Part shown: piece after piece, positions 9,475 through 18,424 of the stretch
Layout: the number at the start of each line of letters is the position of its first letter
Numbering within the stretch: the stretch's first letter is position 1
DNA from: an uncultured Porticoccus sp.
GTDB taxonomy: Bacteria > Pseudomonadota > Gammaproteobacteria > Pseudomonadales > Porticoccaceae
Reading direction: 5' to 3'
Length of the DNA stretch: 64,000 nt
Assembly (NCBI RefSeq): GCF_913061305.1
Contig: NZ_CAJXST010000005.1
Coordinates: 62,001-126,000 of the forward strand
The notes under the pieces: generated by a model
The model's database searches: none
Told to the model about the DNA's origin: nothing
The model's input: only the letters and a program-made list of their open reading frames with translations
Program-made: the position numbers and the translations under genes

Positions 9475-10719
9475 ATGACTACTAACCTGCCTTTTTTTAT
9501 CGGTCTGCGTTATATCCGCAGCAGACGCAAAAATGGTTTCGTATCCTTTATATCATTATTGTCTTTTGTCGCGATGGCACTCGGGGTGACGGCCCTCATC
9601 CTGGTTCTTTCGGTGATGAATGGTTTCGATTACGAAATCAGGCAGCGAATTCTCAATGTGGTAGCCCATGCGGCAATATTTAATGAAGACGGTGTCCACA
9701 ACTGGCAGCAATTGGGTGCCGATGCAAACCTCGTCCGGGGTGTTGAGGCGTTTGCTCCCTACGTCGAGGGGTATGGGCTGTTGTCTTCAGATGCCCAGGG
9801 ACAGGGTGTTTTGATACAGGGTATAGACCCGCTATTGGAAGACGCAGTCAGCCCGATCAGCGAGCATATGATGGTGGGTGAGATGGCGTTACTCCAACCG
9901 GGCGAGTACGGCATCGTTATCGGTCATCTGCTCGCCCGGTCGCTTGGGGTTATTCGGGGCGATTATGTGATGCTGTCGTTGCCTGAGCTGAATGTGACGC
10001 CGGCGGGTATTTTTCCGCGATATAAACGGTTTCGCGTATTTGGTGTGTTTCAGGTGGGTGCGCAGGTGGATTCGGGGCTGGCCTTTGTTCATTATCGGGA
10101 TGCCCAGAAGCTGTTTCGCACCGGGGATGCAGTCACAGGCGTGAGGTTGCGACTCGCCAATCCCTTTGATGCAGGTGACATTGTTGCCACATTGAATAAC
10201 GATATGGGTCCCAAATTCAAAGCCAAAGCCTGGACGGAGGACATGGGTAATTTATTCCAGGCGATAGAGCTGGAGAAAAAGGTAGTCAGCTTGTTGTTGG
10301 CAGCCATTATCGCCGTCGCGGCTTTTAATATTATTGCCAGCCTGATTTTGATGGTGGCTGATAAACGCCAGGATATCGCGGTGCTCCGCACCCTGGGTGT
10401 CGAGGCTGGAACGATTTCACGAATTTTTATGGTACAGGGTAGTGCCGTAGGTGCTTTTGGGGTGTTCTGTGGTGTGATCTTTGGCAGTTTGCTGGCCCTG
10501 TGGATTGGCGACATCGTCCACTGGCTTGAATATGCGGTAGGCTTCAGGGTCTTTGATCCGGATGTCTATTTCATCAGCCAGCTACCCTCCAGGCTGTTGT
10601 GGCAGGATGTCCTGATGATAAGCGGACTGGGTTTCGGCTTAAGCCTGTTGGCAACCCTGTATCCGTCATACCGGGCGGGACAGATTTTACCGGCGGAGGC
10701 CTTGCGTTATGACCACTGA
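9475..10719 (+). CDS. lolC: Lipoprotein-releasing ABC transporter permease LolC
   Basis: One of the two permeases of the LolCDE complex, which extracts outer-membrane lipoproteins from the inner membrane and passes them to LolA. The 414-residue protein has the MacB/FtsX layout: a first membrane helix at about 22-46 (LLSFVAMALGVTALILVLSVMNGFD), a periplasmic domain at about 50-260, and three C-terminal helices (about 275-300, 320-345 and 375-400). It ends in AGQILPAEALRYDH, the usual Lol tail. The reading frame overlaps lolD by 11 bases, indicating co-translation. LolC is chosen over LolE by its first position in a C-D-E order; the two are paralogues. Confidence 0.92.
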   Translation: MTTNLPFFIGLRYIRSRRKNGFVSFISLLSFVAMALGVTALILVLSVMNGFDYEIRQRILNVVAHAAIFNEDGVHNWQQLGADANLVRGVEAFAPYVEGYGLLSSDAQGQGVLIQGIDPLLEDAVSPISEHMMVGEMALLQPGEYGIVIGHLLARSLGVIRGDYVMLSLPELNVTPAGIFPRYKRFRVFGVFQVGAQVDSGLAFVHYRDAQKLFRTGDAVTGVRLRLANPFDAGDIVATLNNDMGPKFKAKAWTEDMGNLFQAIELEKKVVSLLLAAIIAVAAFNIIASLILMVADKRQDIAVLRTLGVEAGTISRIFMVQGSAVGAFGVFCGVIFGSLLALWIGDIVHWLEYAVGFRVFDPDVYFISQLPSRLLWQDVLMISGLGFGLSLLATLYPSYRAGQILPAEALRYDH

Positions 10720-11428
10720 TTCAACCGCAGTGATGCACTGTGACAACCTAGCCAGACACTACCGTCAGGGAGTAGAGCGGATTGATGTGTTAAAGGGGTT
10801 GTCACTGGAGGTTCACAGTGGCGAGAGAATTGCGATCATCGGAACATCGGGTTCCGGAAAGACCACCCTGTTGAACCTGCTGGGTGGACTGGATGACCCG
10901 GACGAGGGCTTCGTCAATGTGATGGGGGCGGCGTTGAAGCCAATGAACGAATCGAAGCGGGCTCGCTGGCGCAATCAGCACCTGGGGTTTGTCTACCAGT
11001 TTCATCATCTGCTGGGCGAGTTCAGCGCACTTGAAAATGTCGCCATGCCGCTGCTGGTGGCAAAAACACCGGTGGCCGAAGCGAAGGCGCTGGCCCGGGA
11101 AATGCTCGACCGGGTTGGCCTGGGTGCACGTTGCGATCACAAACCCTCTGAGCTGTCCGGTGGTGAACGGCAGAGGGTCGCCATTGCCCGGGCGCTGGTG
11201 AGAAAACCGGCCTGTGTGTTGATGGATGAACCGACCGGCAACCTTGACCCTGTCACAGCAGAGACGGTGCTGGCGCTTCTGATGTCATTAAACCGTGAGT
11301 TGGCGATCAGTTTTGTGGTGGTCACCCATGATGCGCAGGTCGCGGCCCGGATGGATCGGGTGCTCTCCCTCACGGAGGGTTGTCTGACGGATGTCACTGG
11401 ATCCCGCTCCACGGGTCAGGGATTGTAG
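10709..11428 (+). CDS. lolD: Lipoprotein-releasing ABC transporter ATP-binding protein LolD
   Basis: The cytoplasmic ATPase that powers LolCDE. The 239-residue protein has Walker A GTSGSGKT at 45-52, the ABC signature LSGGERQRVAIARAL and Walker B VLMDEPTGNLD. The Q-loop region contains the LolD-type stretch GFVYQFHHLLGEFSALENV, which distinguishes it from the related FtsE and MacB. It overlaps the end of lolC and is followed six bases later by lolE, so the three genes form one operon. Confidence 0.97.
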   Translation: MTTDSTAVMHCDNLARHYRQGVERIDVLKGLSLEVHSGERIAIIGTSGSGKTTLLNLLGGLDDPDEGFVNVMGAALKPMNESKRARWRNQHLGFVYQFHHLLGEFSALENVAMPLLVAKTPVAEAKALAREMLDRVGLGARCDHKPSELSGGERQRVAIARALVRKPACVLMDEPTGNLDPVTAETVLALLMSLNRELAISFVVVTHDAQVAARMDRVLSLTEGCLTDVTGSRSTGQGL

Positions 11429-11434
11429 CCGGCC

Positions 11435-12670
11435 GTGTTCAGACCCCTAACCGTCTTTATCGGATTGCGTAATTTTACCTCTGGTGCTGGCAACCGGATG
11501 GTGTCGTTTATTTCACTGCTGGCCATCCTGGGACTGGTGATGGGCGTTGCCCTGCTGGTGGTGGTGATGTCAGTGATGAACGGATTTGATCGGGAAATGG
11601 AATCTCGCATCCTCGCAGCGGTGCCCCACATACGATTGTTTAACGAGCATGGTGTTCAGCAGAGCGACAAGTTGCGCGATATTCTGGAGCAGCAGCCGAA
11701 TGTCCGCGCCGTGATGCCGTTTACCCGGCTGGAGGGCATGCTGACGTCTCGTGGCAGAACCAGACCAGTGGAAGTGATGGGGTTGGAGCCGTCCCTGGCC
11801 GATCCGTTCATGGGTATGTTTGTCTCTGCGGAACTAATGGGGCAGCTGGCTGTTCATTCCAATGGCCTTTTGATGGCGGGTGAGATTGCCAAAAAACTGT
11901 CGTTGTCAGCGGGCGACCGGGTGACATTGCTGGTGCCTGCCTCCGGAGGTGGCGGGCTCCAGCAAGCCCCCAAGGTGTCGACGTTTACCTTGTTGGGTAC
12001 CTTCGATACCCGTACGGCGGCTGACCAGAGCCTGGTGTTGGCCAAGCTTGAAACAGCCTCCAGGCTGGCGGGACATACGGGTCTGGCCCAGGGGTTGCAG
12101 GTGCGGGTGGCCGATGTTTTTGAGGCGCGCCAGACCGGTTATGCCCTGTTGCAAGTGCTGCCGTCCGGTTACCGGTTTTCCGATTGGATACAGACCCATG
12201 GCAACCTCTATCAAGCCATAAAAATGTCTCGTAACCTGGTTTCCCTGCTGGTTTTTCTGATTATTGCCATCGCTGTTTTCAATGTCATCTCAATGTTGAT
12301 GATGACTGTGATCGACAAGCGTGCCGAGATCGCGATTCTCAAAACACAGGGGTTTGTCCGGCATGAGATTGTTGCCATCTTCCTCACACAGGGTGCGCTG
12401 ATTGGTTTGTTTGGCACCCTGCTGGGTGTGCTGCTGGGTGTGGTGGGGGCCTTGAATGTGACGGCCGCAGCTCGGTGGCTTGAGTTGTTGATGGGTCGCC
12501 CGTTACTCAACTCGGAAATCTACCCGCTTGACTACCTCCCCTCGGCGCTGCTGTGGAATGATGTGGGGATGATTGTCGCAGTGGCTTTAGCACTGAATTT
12601 TCTGGCGACTCTTTACCCTGCTATCCGTGCTGCCAATACTCGCCCTGCAGATGTTCTGAGGTACGAATAA
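11435..12670 (+). CDS. lolE: Lipoprotein-releasing ABC transporter permease LolE
   Basis: Second permease of the LolCDE lipoprotein-release complex, 411 residues and paralogous to lolC. A GTG start at 11435 lies six bases after the lolD stop. The first membrane helix (LLAILGLVMGVALLVVVMSVMNGFD, split here by position about 20-44) precedes a periplasmic domain and three C-terminal helices. The protein ends in AANTRPADVLRYE. The gene closes the lol operon and is convergent with the DUF2062 gene 14 bases downstream. Confidence 0.92.
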   Translation: MFRPLTVFIGLRNFTSGAGNRMVSFISLLAILGLVMGVALLVVVMSVMNGFDREMESRILAAVPHIRLFNEHGVQQSDKLRDILEQQPNVRAVMPFTRLEGMLTSRGRTRPVEVMGLEPSLADPFMGMFVSAELMGQLAVHSNGLLMAGEIAKKLSLSAGDRVTLLVPASGGGGLQQAPKVSTFTLLGTFDTRTAADQSLVLAKLETASRLAGHTGLAQGLQVRVADVFEARQTGYALLQVLPSGYRFSDWIQTHGNLYQAIKMSRNLVSLLVFLIIAIAVFNVISMLMMTVIDKRAEIAILKTQGFVRHEIVAIFLTQGALIGLFGTLLGVLLGVVGALNVTAAARWLELLMGRPLLNSEIYPLDYLPSALLWNDVGMIVAVALALNFLATLYPAIRAANTRPADVLRYE

Positions 12671-12684
12671 TCGCTTGTTATCGG

Positions 12685-13239
12685 TTAAGGTTTATTTCTC
12701 TGATTTAATAGTGCGGCCGCGTGCCCCTGGCGTTTTTTCTTGCGAATACCCCAGTTTTTGACCACCTTCCACCGCCACAGATTCAAAATGGTCAGATAGC
12801 CCATGATGCCGCTGACCAACCCGCAGACCAGGCTACCGGTCAGCAATGGCAGCCAAATTCTACTACCCTGTGCAACCGCCCAGTCCCAGCTGAGCTCAAT
12901 GACAAGGTGAGATTCTCTTTGACCCAGTAGCCAAGTGCCCACGCTGTAGGCAAACAGGAACATCGGTGTGATCGTCAGCGGGTTGCTGATCCAGATCAGT
13001 GCCACCGCCAGAGGCAAATTACTGCGGAATATCAATGCCAGCAACACCGCCACCAGGGTTTGTCCCGGAATCGGCAGGAAAGCACAAAATAGCCCGATGA
13101 AAAAAGACGTTGAAATCGAGGCACGGTTGATATGAAACAGGTTGGGGTCTTTCAGCAGGGGACCCATCCAGCGGATAGGGCGCACGTGAAGGATCTTGTG
13201 TGGATCCGGCAGAAAGCGGCGTAAAATTTTTTTGGGCAT
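12685..13239 (-). CDS. DUF2062 domain-containing membrane protein
   Basis: A 184-residue protein with the DUF2062 pattern: a basic N-terminus (PKKILRRFLPDP), then hydrophobic segments around FFIGLFCAFLPIPGQTLVAVLLALIF, split here at about residues 46-72, the characteristic SNPLTITPMFLFAY, and a C-terminal membrane helix. Function is not established for the family; in Pseudomonas a homologue sits next to DNA-uptake and lol genes. It is convergent with lolE and divergent from the glutamate-synthase-like gene. The basic C-terminus (IRKKKRQGHAAAL) is predicted to be cytoplasmic. Confidence 0.85.
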   Translation of the reverse strand: MPKKILRRFLPDPHKILHVRPIRWMGPLLKDPNLFHINRASISTSFFIGLFCAFLPIPGQTLVAVLLALIFRSNLPLAVALIWISNPLTITPMFLFAYSVGTWLLGQRESHLVIELSWDWAVAQGSRIWLPLLTGSLVCGLVSGIMGYLTILNLWRWKVVKNWGIRKKKRQGHAAALLNQRNKP

Positions 13240-13357
13240 AAGTTCGGGCTGATGTGGTGGCGTGCGGGGCCGGAATTATGATCAGTTTTTGCCCCGTAGG
13301 CCACTGATCAGGTCAACTGGATAGTTGTTTCTACCAGCGTAACATGGTCAGATCGGT

Positions 13358-13374
13358 GAGATTATTTTAATCTC
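13358..13374. promoter_or_regulatory. Inverted repeat upstream of the glutamate-synthase-like gene
   Basis: GAGATTA-TTT-TAATCTC is a 7-bp perfect inverted repeat with a 3-base centre, 40 bp upstream of the ATG at 13415. Its size and A+T content fit an operator for a dimeric regulator. No regulator gene is adjacent. Confidence 0.4.
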
Positions 13375-13414
13375 CTGAATCTTACCTATCATTAAAAACA
13401 GGTCAAAATAAAAT

Positions 13415-14947
13415 ATGGAATCAGTCACGTCAGGTTGGGTTTACTTCACGCTAAATTCTCTGGCCGTCATTTTTGTGCTTACTTTTGGTCTGGTAATCCT
13501 CACGCTGGTTGTCTTCTATATCATCGATATTACCCAGACTAGGCATGCGGTTCGCCGAAACTACCCCATTGTCGGTCGTTTTCGTTACCTGTTTGAACAC
13601 ATGGGCGAATTTCTCCGTCAATATTTTTATGCCATGGACCGCGAGGAAATGCCCTTCAATCGGGCCGAGCGCGCCTGGGTCTACCGGGCGGCCAAGGATG
13701 TGGATAGAACGCTGGCCTTCGGTTCAACCCGTGACCTGCGCCCACTCGGGTCGGTATTTTTTGTCAACTGCGCCTATCCCACCCGTGGCGAGGATGCGGT
13801 GGCGCCCAGCCCCATCACCATTGGCCCCTATTGTGAAACCCCTTTCACAACGGCTTCCATTCTGAACATTTCCGGTATGAGTTACGGTGCGCTGTCCAGG
13901 CCGGCATTGCAGGCGCTATCCCGAGGCGCGGCCAAAGCCGGTTGCTGGTTAAATACTGGCGAAGGTGGCTTGTCGTCCTACCACCTTGAGGGCGGCTGCG
14001 ATATTGTTTTTCAGATTGGCACTGCCAAATTTGGTGTTCGGGATGAACAGGGGCGGCTCAGCGAAGAACGGTTGGCCGGAATTGCCACACATCCGCAGGT
14101 CAAAATGTTTGAGATCAAGCTCAGTCAGGGTGCCAAGCCGGGTAAGGGCGGTATTCTGCCCGGGGCCAAGGTCACTGAAGAGATTGCCCTGATTAGGGCC
14201 ATTTCGGTGGGTGAGGACGCAATCAGTCCCAACCGGCACCTGGAAATCACCAATGCCGGGAGCCTGTTGGATATGATTGAGCAGGTGCGCAGGGTTACGG
14301 GAAAGCCCGTAGGATTCAAAACGGTCATTGGCGATACCGTCTGGCTGGAAGATCTCTTCAAACTGATATTGGCAAGGGGCATTGAATCGGCCCCCGACTT
14401 TATTTCGATCGATGGAGCAGAGGGTGGCTCAGGTGCCGCGCCTCAGGCGTTGATGGATTATATGGGGCTACCCATCCGCGAGAGCCTTCCGGCGGTCGTT
14501 GACCTGTTGCATGGCTATGGTCTCAAAGAGCGCATCAAGGTAATTGCATCGGGAAAACTGATTGTGCCCTCCGGGGTGGCCTGGGCGCTCTGCATGGGCG
14601 CGGATTTTGTCAACTCCGGGCGTGGCTTCATGTTTTCTCTCGGTTGTATTCAAGCCATGCAGTGCAATAAAAATACCTGCCCCACCGGTGTCACGACCCA
14701 TGACCCAAGATTGCAGCGGGGGCTGGATCCCACCCTGAAGTCCGAGCGGGTGGCAAATTATGTGGCAAACATGACCTACGATGTCGGTATGATTGCCCAT
14801 TCCTGTGGTGTTTTTGAGCCCCGCCAGTTGCGCCGCCATCACGCCAGAGTGGCTACCAGTTCCGGGCGTTCGGAAAGCCTTGAAAGTCTTTATCCTTCGG
14901 AACAGATGGGCGCCAGGTTGTTTCCCCCGGGAAATATTGATCAATGA
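13415..14947 (+). CDS. FMN-binding glutamate-synthase-like protein with [3Fe-4S] motif
   Basis: A 510-residue protein corresponding to the central and FMN domains of glutamate synthase, without the N-terminal glutaminase domain or a GXGXG domain. An N-terminal membrane helix at about 12-35 (LNSLAVIFVLTFGLVILTL) suggests membrane anchoring. The FMN/substrate region includes NISGMSYGALSRPAL, GEGGLSSYH and IDGAEGGSGAAP. Cys411, Cys417 and Cys422 have the C-x5-C-x4-C spacing of the [3Fe-4S] cluster of GltB and are followed by PTGVTTHDP. This standalone family is widespread in bacteria and its substrate is not settled. It is followed 56 bp later by a ligase/hydrolase gene pair, which may be functionally linked. 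Confidence 0.85.
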   Translation: MESVTSGWVYFTLNSLAVIFVLTFGLVILTLVVFYIIDITQTRHAVRRNYPIVGRFRYLFEHMGEFLRQYFYAMDREEMPFNRAERAWVYRAAKDVDRTLAFGSTRDLRPLGSVFFVNCAYPTRGEDAVAPSPITIGPYCETPFTTASILNISGMSYGALSRPALQALSRGAAKAGCWLNTGEGGLSSYHLEGGCDIVFQIGTAKFGVRDEQGRLSEERLAGIATHPQVKMFEIKLSQGAKPGKGGILPGAKVTEEIALIRAISVGEDAISPNRHLEITNAGSLLDMIEQVRRVTGKPVGFKTVIGDTVWLEDLFKLILARGIESAPDFISIDGAEGGSGAAPQALMDYMGLPIRESLPAVVDLLHGYGLKERIKVIASGKLIVPSGVAWALCMGADFVNSGRGFMFSLGCIQAMQCNKNTCPTGVTTHDPRLQRGLDPTLKSERVANYVANMTYDVGMIAHSCGVFEPRQLRRHHARVATSSGRSESLESLYPSEQMGARLFPPGNIDQ

Positions 14948-15003
14948 CGTCACAGCGATGTCATAGTTAAAACCGGTCAGCCGGGAGAAAAGGGGTATGG
15001 TTC

Positions 15004-16506
15004 ATGGGGCAATCCATCGATAAAACCAGCTTCACGCCTGCTGACTTCAAGCGGTTTGAAGAAAAATTGCATCATTGCCTCGAAGCGCTGGATAGTCTTT
15101 TGGCCCGGCCGGGGTTTGGCCAGGGACGCGCCAGTATTGGCGCAGAACTGGAGTTGTATCTGGTCGACGGGCGAGGTGGGCCACTATTGCGTAATCTGGA
15201 GGTTCAGGCGCAAAGCAACGATCCCAGGTTGACCCTTGAACTGAACCGCTACAATCTCGAGTTTAATCTGTCGCCGGTGTTTGCTGCTGGCCAGCCGTTT
15301 ACTGCCATCGAGCAGCAAATGCTGGAAACCCTGGCGGATTTACGGTCTCTGCTGGATAAAGAGGGGAGTGACGTCGTACCCATCGGTATTCTGCCCACCC
15401 TGGGGCCCGACCACTTCGGCGAAGCTGTGATGACTGATACGCCGCGTTATCAAGTTCTCGCCGAGGCCATCCGGCAATCGCGAACGGATGTTTTCGGCAT
15501 CAATATCGACGGTCCCGACCCTATTCATCTGGTCCACGGTGATGTGACACTGGAGGGCGCCTGCACGTCTTTTCAGTTGCACTACCGCGCTGACCCCGCC
15601 CGGTTTGGCATGCTGTGGAACGCCATTCAGCTGGTTACCCCATTGCTGGTTGGTGTCGCCGCCAACTCGCCACTGTTACTGGGTCACCGACTCTGGCACG
15701 AAACCCGGGTACCCTTGTTCAGGCAATCCATTGATGACCCTGAAGTCGGGCCTGATGGCTGGAGCAAGCCGGCCCGAGTCAGCTTTGGTCACGGCTGGTT
15801 GCGGGGTAATGCACTGGAATTGTTCCGGGAAACCGTGCAACTCTACAAACCTCTGATGCCGCTGGTCAGTGCGGAAGATCCCCGGGCCGTGGTGGCAGGT
15901 GGTGGTATGCCGCTGCTTGATGAACTCTGTTTGCATGATGGAACCATCTGGTCCTGGAACCGGCCAATTTTTGATCCCGAGGACGACGCTCATGTGAGGA
16001 TAGAGATGAGATCATTGCCAGCAGGACCTACGCCACTGGACATGGCGGCAAATGCGGCGCTGTTTATCGGGCTCGCCGAGGGGCTGGCCGATCAGCTGGA
16101 ACCCTTGTTGTCGGCGTTGCCGTTTAGCTATGCCGAGGAGAACTTTTACCGGGCGGCCCGGGATGGTCTACAGGCCCAGGTACTATGGCCGAATGCGCGA
16201 CAGAACGGTTTGCAGGAGCAATCTTTGGTCGGTGTATTAGAGCAGTTGTTACCCACTGCGGAGCGGGGTTTGGCCAGCATCGGGGTCGATGAAAAAGAGC
16301 GCCGTAAGTGGCTGAAAGTCATCAAGGACAGATTATCAACCGGGACTAATGGTGCGAGCTGGCAGTTGGCTCAATTCAATCAATTGATGTCAACCGGCAT
16401 GAACCGGAAGGAGGTTTGCCGGCAGCTGTTGGCCGCTTACCAGGCGCGCTCAATAGCCAACATCCCGGTATCCCAATGGGCTGATATTGAGCAGGCAGAG
16501 GCGTGA
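15004..16506 (+). CDS. Glutamate-cysteine-ligase family protein (GCS2 type)
   Basis: A 500-residue ATP-dependent carboxylate-amine ligase of the GCS2 superfamily, expected to join the gamma-carboxyl of glutamate or a similar acid to an amine. Visible support includes the N-terminal SIGAELELYLVDGRGGPLL, typical of the ATP/Mg-binding start of this fold, the ELNRYNLEFNLSP segment, HGDVTLEGACTSFQLHYR, and IEMRSLPAGPTPLDMAANAAL. The actual substrates cannot be read from the sequence. The ATG at 15004 has AAAAGGGG about nine bases upstream; an earlier ATG at 14997 runs into a stop after eight codons. It overlaps the next gene by four bases, so the two are co-translated. Confidence 0.8.
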   Translation: MGQSIDKTSFTPADFKRFEEKLHHCLEALDSLLARPGFGQGRASIGAELELYLVDGRGGPLLRNLEVQAQSNDPRLTLELNRYNLEFNLSPVFAAGQPFTAIEQQMLETLADLRSLLDKEGSDVVPIGILPTLGPDHFGEAVMTDTPRYQVLAEAIRQSRTDVFGINIDGPDPIHLVHGDVTLEGACTSFQLHYRADPARFGMLWNAIQLVTPLLVGVAANSPLLLGHRLWHETRVPLFRQSIDDPEVGPDGWSKPARVSFGHGWLRGNALELFRETVQLYKPLMPLVSAEDPRAVVAGGGMPLLDELCLHDGTIWSWNRPIFDPEDDAHVRIEMRSLPAGPTPLDMAANAALFIGLAEGLADQLEPLLSALPFSYAEENFYRAARDGLQAQVLWPNARQNGLQEQSLVGVLEQLLPTAERGLASIGVDEKERRKWLKVIKDRLSTGTNGASWQLAQFNQLMSTGMNRKEVCRQLLAAYQARSIANIPVSQWADIEQAEA

Positions 16507-17579
16507 ATATGCAGTTTAGCAAGGCCTTCAGAATGCTCCAGAAGCTCTCGGCAGAAGATGTGCCTGCATCCGTTGCCGATTTTCTTGTTCAGTTAGGCGG
16601 GCCAGCGGTGATCAAGCTGGATGGTCGCGATAACCGCCGTTGCCGTTTTGTGGTCACCCTGCTGCACGGCAATGAACCCTCCGGTTTGAAAGCGATCCAC
16701 CAATTGTTGCGCGAGGGCTTTGAACCGGAGGTGGATACCTATCTGGCCATTGTCTCGGTCGAGGCGGCATTGACTGAACCACAGTTCAGTCACCGCTATT
16801 TGCCAGATCAGCGTGACATGAATCGGCTGTTTGCTCCCCCCTACACAGATGCTCAAGCGATGTTGGCTGCTGAGTTGCTGGATATCATTCGCCGGGTGGG
16901 GCCCGAGGCCGTTATTGACCTCCACAATACTTCCGGTGATGGACCCGCTTTTGCGGTCGCTGTGGAAGAGCAGCCCATACATATGGATATCGCCATTCTC
17001 TTTACCCATCGGCTCATTATTACCGATATCCGTCTGGGGGCGTTGATGGAGTCACGAGACCTCAATTGTCCGGTGGTGACGATCGAGTGTGGCGGCGCTG
17101 CTCAGGCGCTGTCAGACACGATTGCCCGACAGGGATTAAAACGATTTATGACGGAAGCAGAGCTCGCCAGGCCGATGCTCCCCGACTCAGAGAAATTGGC
17201 GGAGCGGGATATCTATCGGCATCCGGTAAGGGTGGAGCTGAAACCTGCAGGATGTCTGTGCTACGCAGAGGAACCCTGCCCCGATATGGATATTACCTTG
17301 CCGCTCCACCTCGACCGGCGAAATTTCGGCATCGTCGGTCCGGATTCGCCGCTGGCCTGGCTGAGCCGACAGGGTATTGAGAATCTCAGGGTGGTCGATG
17401 CCAGTGGCCGTGATGTCATTGATGACTATTTTGTTTCACGGGAGGGTAAACTTTACCCGCGAATTTTCCTGAAGCTTTTTATGGTGACGACCAATCCTTC
17501 GATAGCGGTGAGTGATTGTATTTTTTATGCGGTGAAAGAAGTGGATCATACCCATTTGCAAACGACCCTGATGACTTGA
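16503..17579 (+). CDS. Succinylglutamate desuccinylase / aspartoacylase family zinc hydrolase
   Basis: A 358-residue M14-like zinc hydrolase that removes acyl groups from N-acyl amino acids in characterised relatives. The zinc ligands can be placed: His55 and Glu58 in LLHGNEPSG and His141 in IDLHNTSGDGPAFA. A YLPDQRDMNRLF segment follows the family pattern. The GTG at 16503 overlaps the stop of the ligase gene (GTGA), and an ATG two codons later is an alternative start. A ligase coupled to an acyl-amino-acid hydrolase suggests synthesis and turnover, or remodelling, of a gamma-glutamyl or N-acyl compound; this is inference. Convergent with the sirtuin gene 24 bp away. Confidence 0.8.
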   Translation: MNMQFSKAFRMLQKLSAEDVPASVADFLVQLGGPAVIKLDGRDNRRCRFVVTLLHGNEPSGLKAIHQLLREGFEPEVDTYLAIVSVEAALTEPQFSHRYLPDQRDMNRLFAPPYTDAQAMLAAELLDIIRRVGPEAVIDLHNTSGDGPAFAVAVEEQPIHMDIAILFTHRLIITDIRLGALMESRDLNCPVVTIECGGAAQALSDTIARQGLKRFMTEAELARPMLPDSEKLAERDIYRHPVRVELKPAGCLCYAEEPCPDMDITLPLHLDRRNFGIVGPDSPLAWLSRQGIENLRVVDASGRDVIDDYFVSREGKLYPRIFLKLFMVTTNPSIAVSDCIFYAVKEVDHTHLQTTLMT

Positions 17580-17603
17580 TCCGATTGCTTCTGGAGCCCG
17601 GGA

Positions 17604-18311
17604 TTACAGTGATCGAAAGTAGTTGGGGACCAATATCGAGGCCGGTCCCTGATGGCATTCGTCAAACTGCGAACCGTTGGTCGAGGTCTCCAGGTTGAGT
17701 TCAACCGTCTGTGCCCCGGCAGCTTTGGCGATGGCAAAGAAGCCGGCAGCCGGATAGACATGACCTGAGGTGCCAATAGCAATAAACAAATCGCACTGGT
17801 GTAAAGCCCGGTGGATTTCATCCATAAAAAGTGGCATTTCACCAAACCAGACCACGTGGGGGCGGAGCGTGGCTATTTTGTCGCAGCATGGGCAGGGTAT
17901 CGATGACGCAGTATGCTGGTGGCAGTCAAAAATGTTCCCGGTGGCGCTGCAACGGGTTTTCAATAACTCACCATGCATATGCAGAACATGGCTGCTACCG
18001 GCCCGCTCATGCAGGTTGTCGATATTCTGTGTGACCAGCGTGAAGTTGCCGGAGAAGCGTTGTTCAAATTCAGCCAGTGCGATATGGGCCGGGTTGGGGA
18101 CGATACCCGGATCCAGCAGTTGCCGTCTGCGTTCATTGTAGAACTGGTGTACTGTGGCCGGATCACGGGCAAAGCCCTCGGGTGAGGCAACATCCTCTAC
18201 CCGATGGTTCTCCCAGAGCCCATCGCTGGTTCGGAAGGTCTGTATGCCGGATTCAGCGGAGATTCCGGCACCGGTTAAAACAACGACGGATTGACAGGTT
18301 TTGGTGGACAT
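17604..18311 (-). CDS. cobB: NAD-dependent protein deacylase (sirtuin, CobB-like)
   Basis: A 235-residue sirtuin that removes acyl groups from lysines using NAD+. It has the NAD-binding start [14 protein letters not shown], the [12 protein letters not shown] motif and the catalytic His in HMHGEL. Four cysteines suit the structural zinc site ([10 protein letters not shown] and PCPCC). The FYNERRRQL segment carries the Y-x-x-R pair that in class III sirtuins such as CobB and SIRT5 binds succinyl- or malonyl-lysine, so desuccinylase activity is plausible. It is divergent from the arsenosugar-type genes, with 113 bp between the start codons. Confidence 0.92.
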   Translation of the reverse strand: MSTKTCQSVVVLTGAGISAESGIQTFRTSDGLWENHRVEDVASPEGFARDPATVHQFYNERRRQLLDPGIVPNPAHIALAEFEQRFSGNFTLVTQNIDNLHERAGSSHVLHMHGELLKTRCSATGNIFDCHQHTASSIPCPCCDKIATLRPHVVWFGEMPLFMDEIHRALHQCDLFIAIGTSGHVYPAAGFFAIAKAAGAQTVELNLETSTNGSQFDECHQGPASILVPNYFRSL

Positions 18312-18424
18312 AGGGCATCTATTCCAATTTTTTCAGTTTGGCCGGCAACTATCGCCATACCGACACTGGTTCTGTACAAGCCCGCAAGGGTCAGAAACCA
18401 GACGAATATTCGCAGGATAATACA

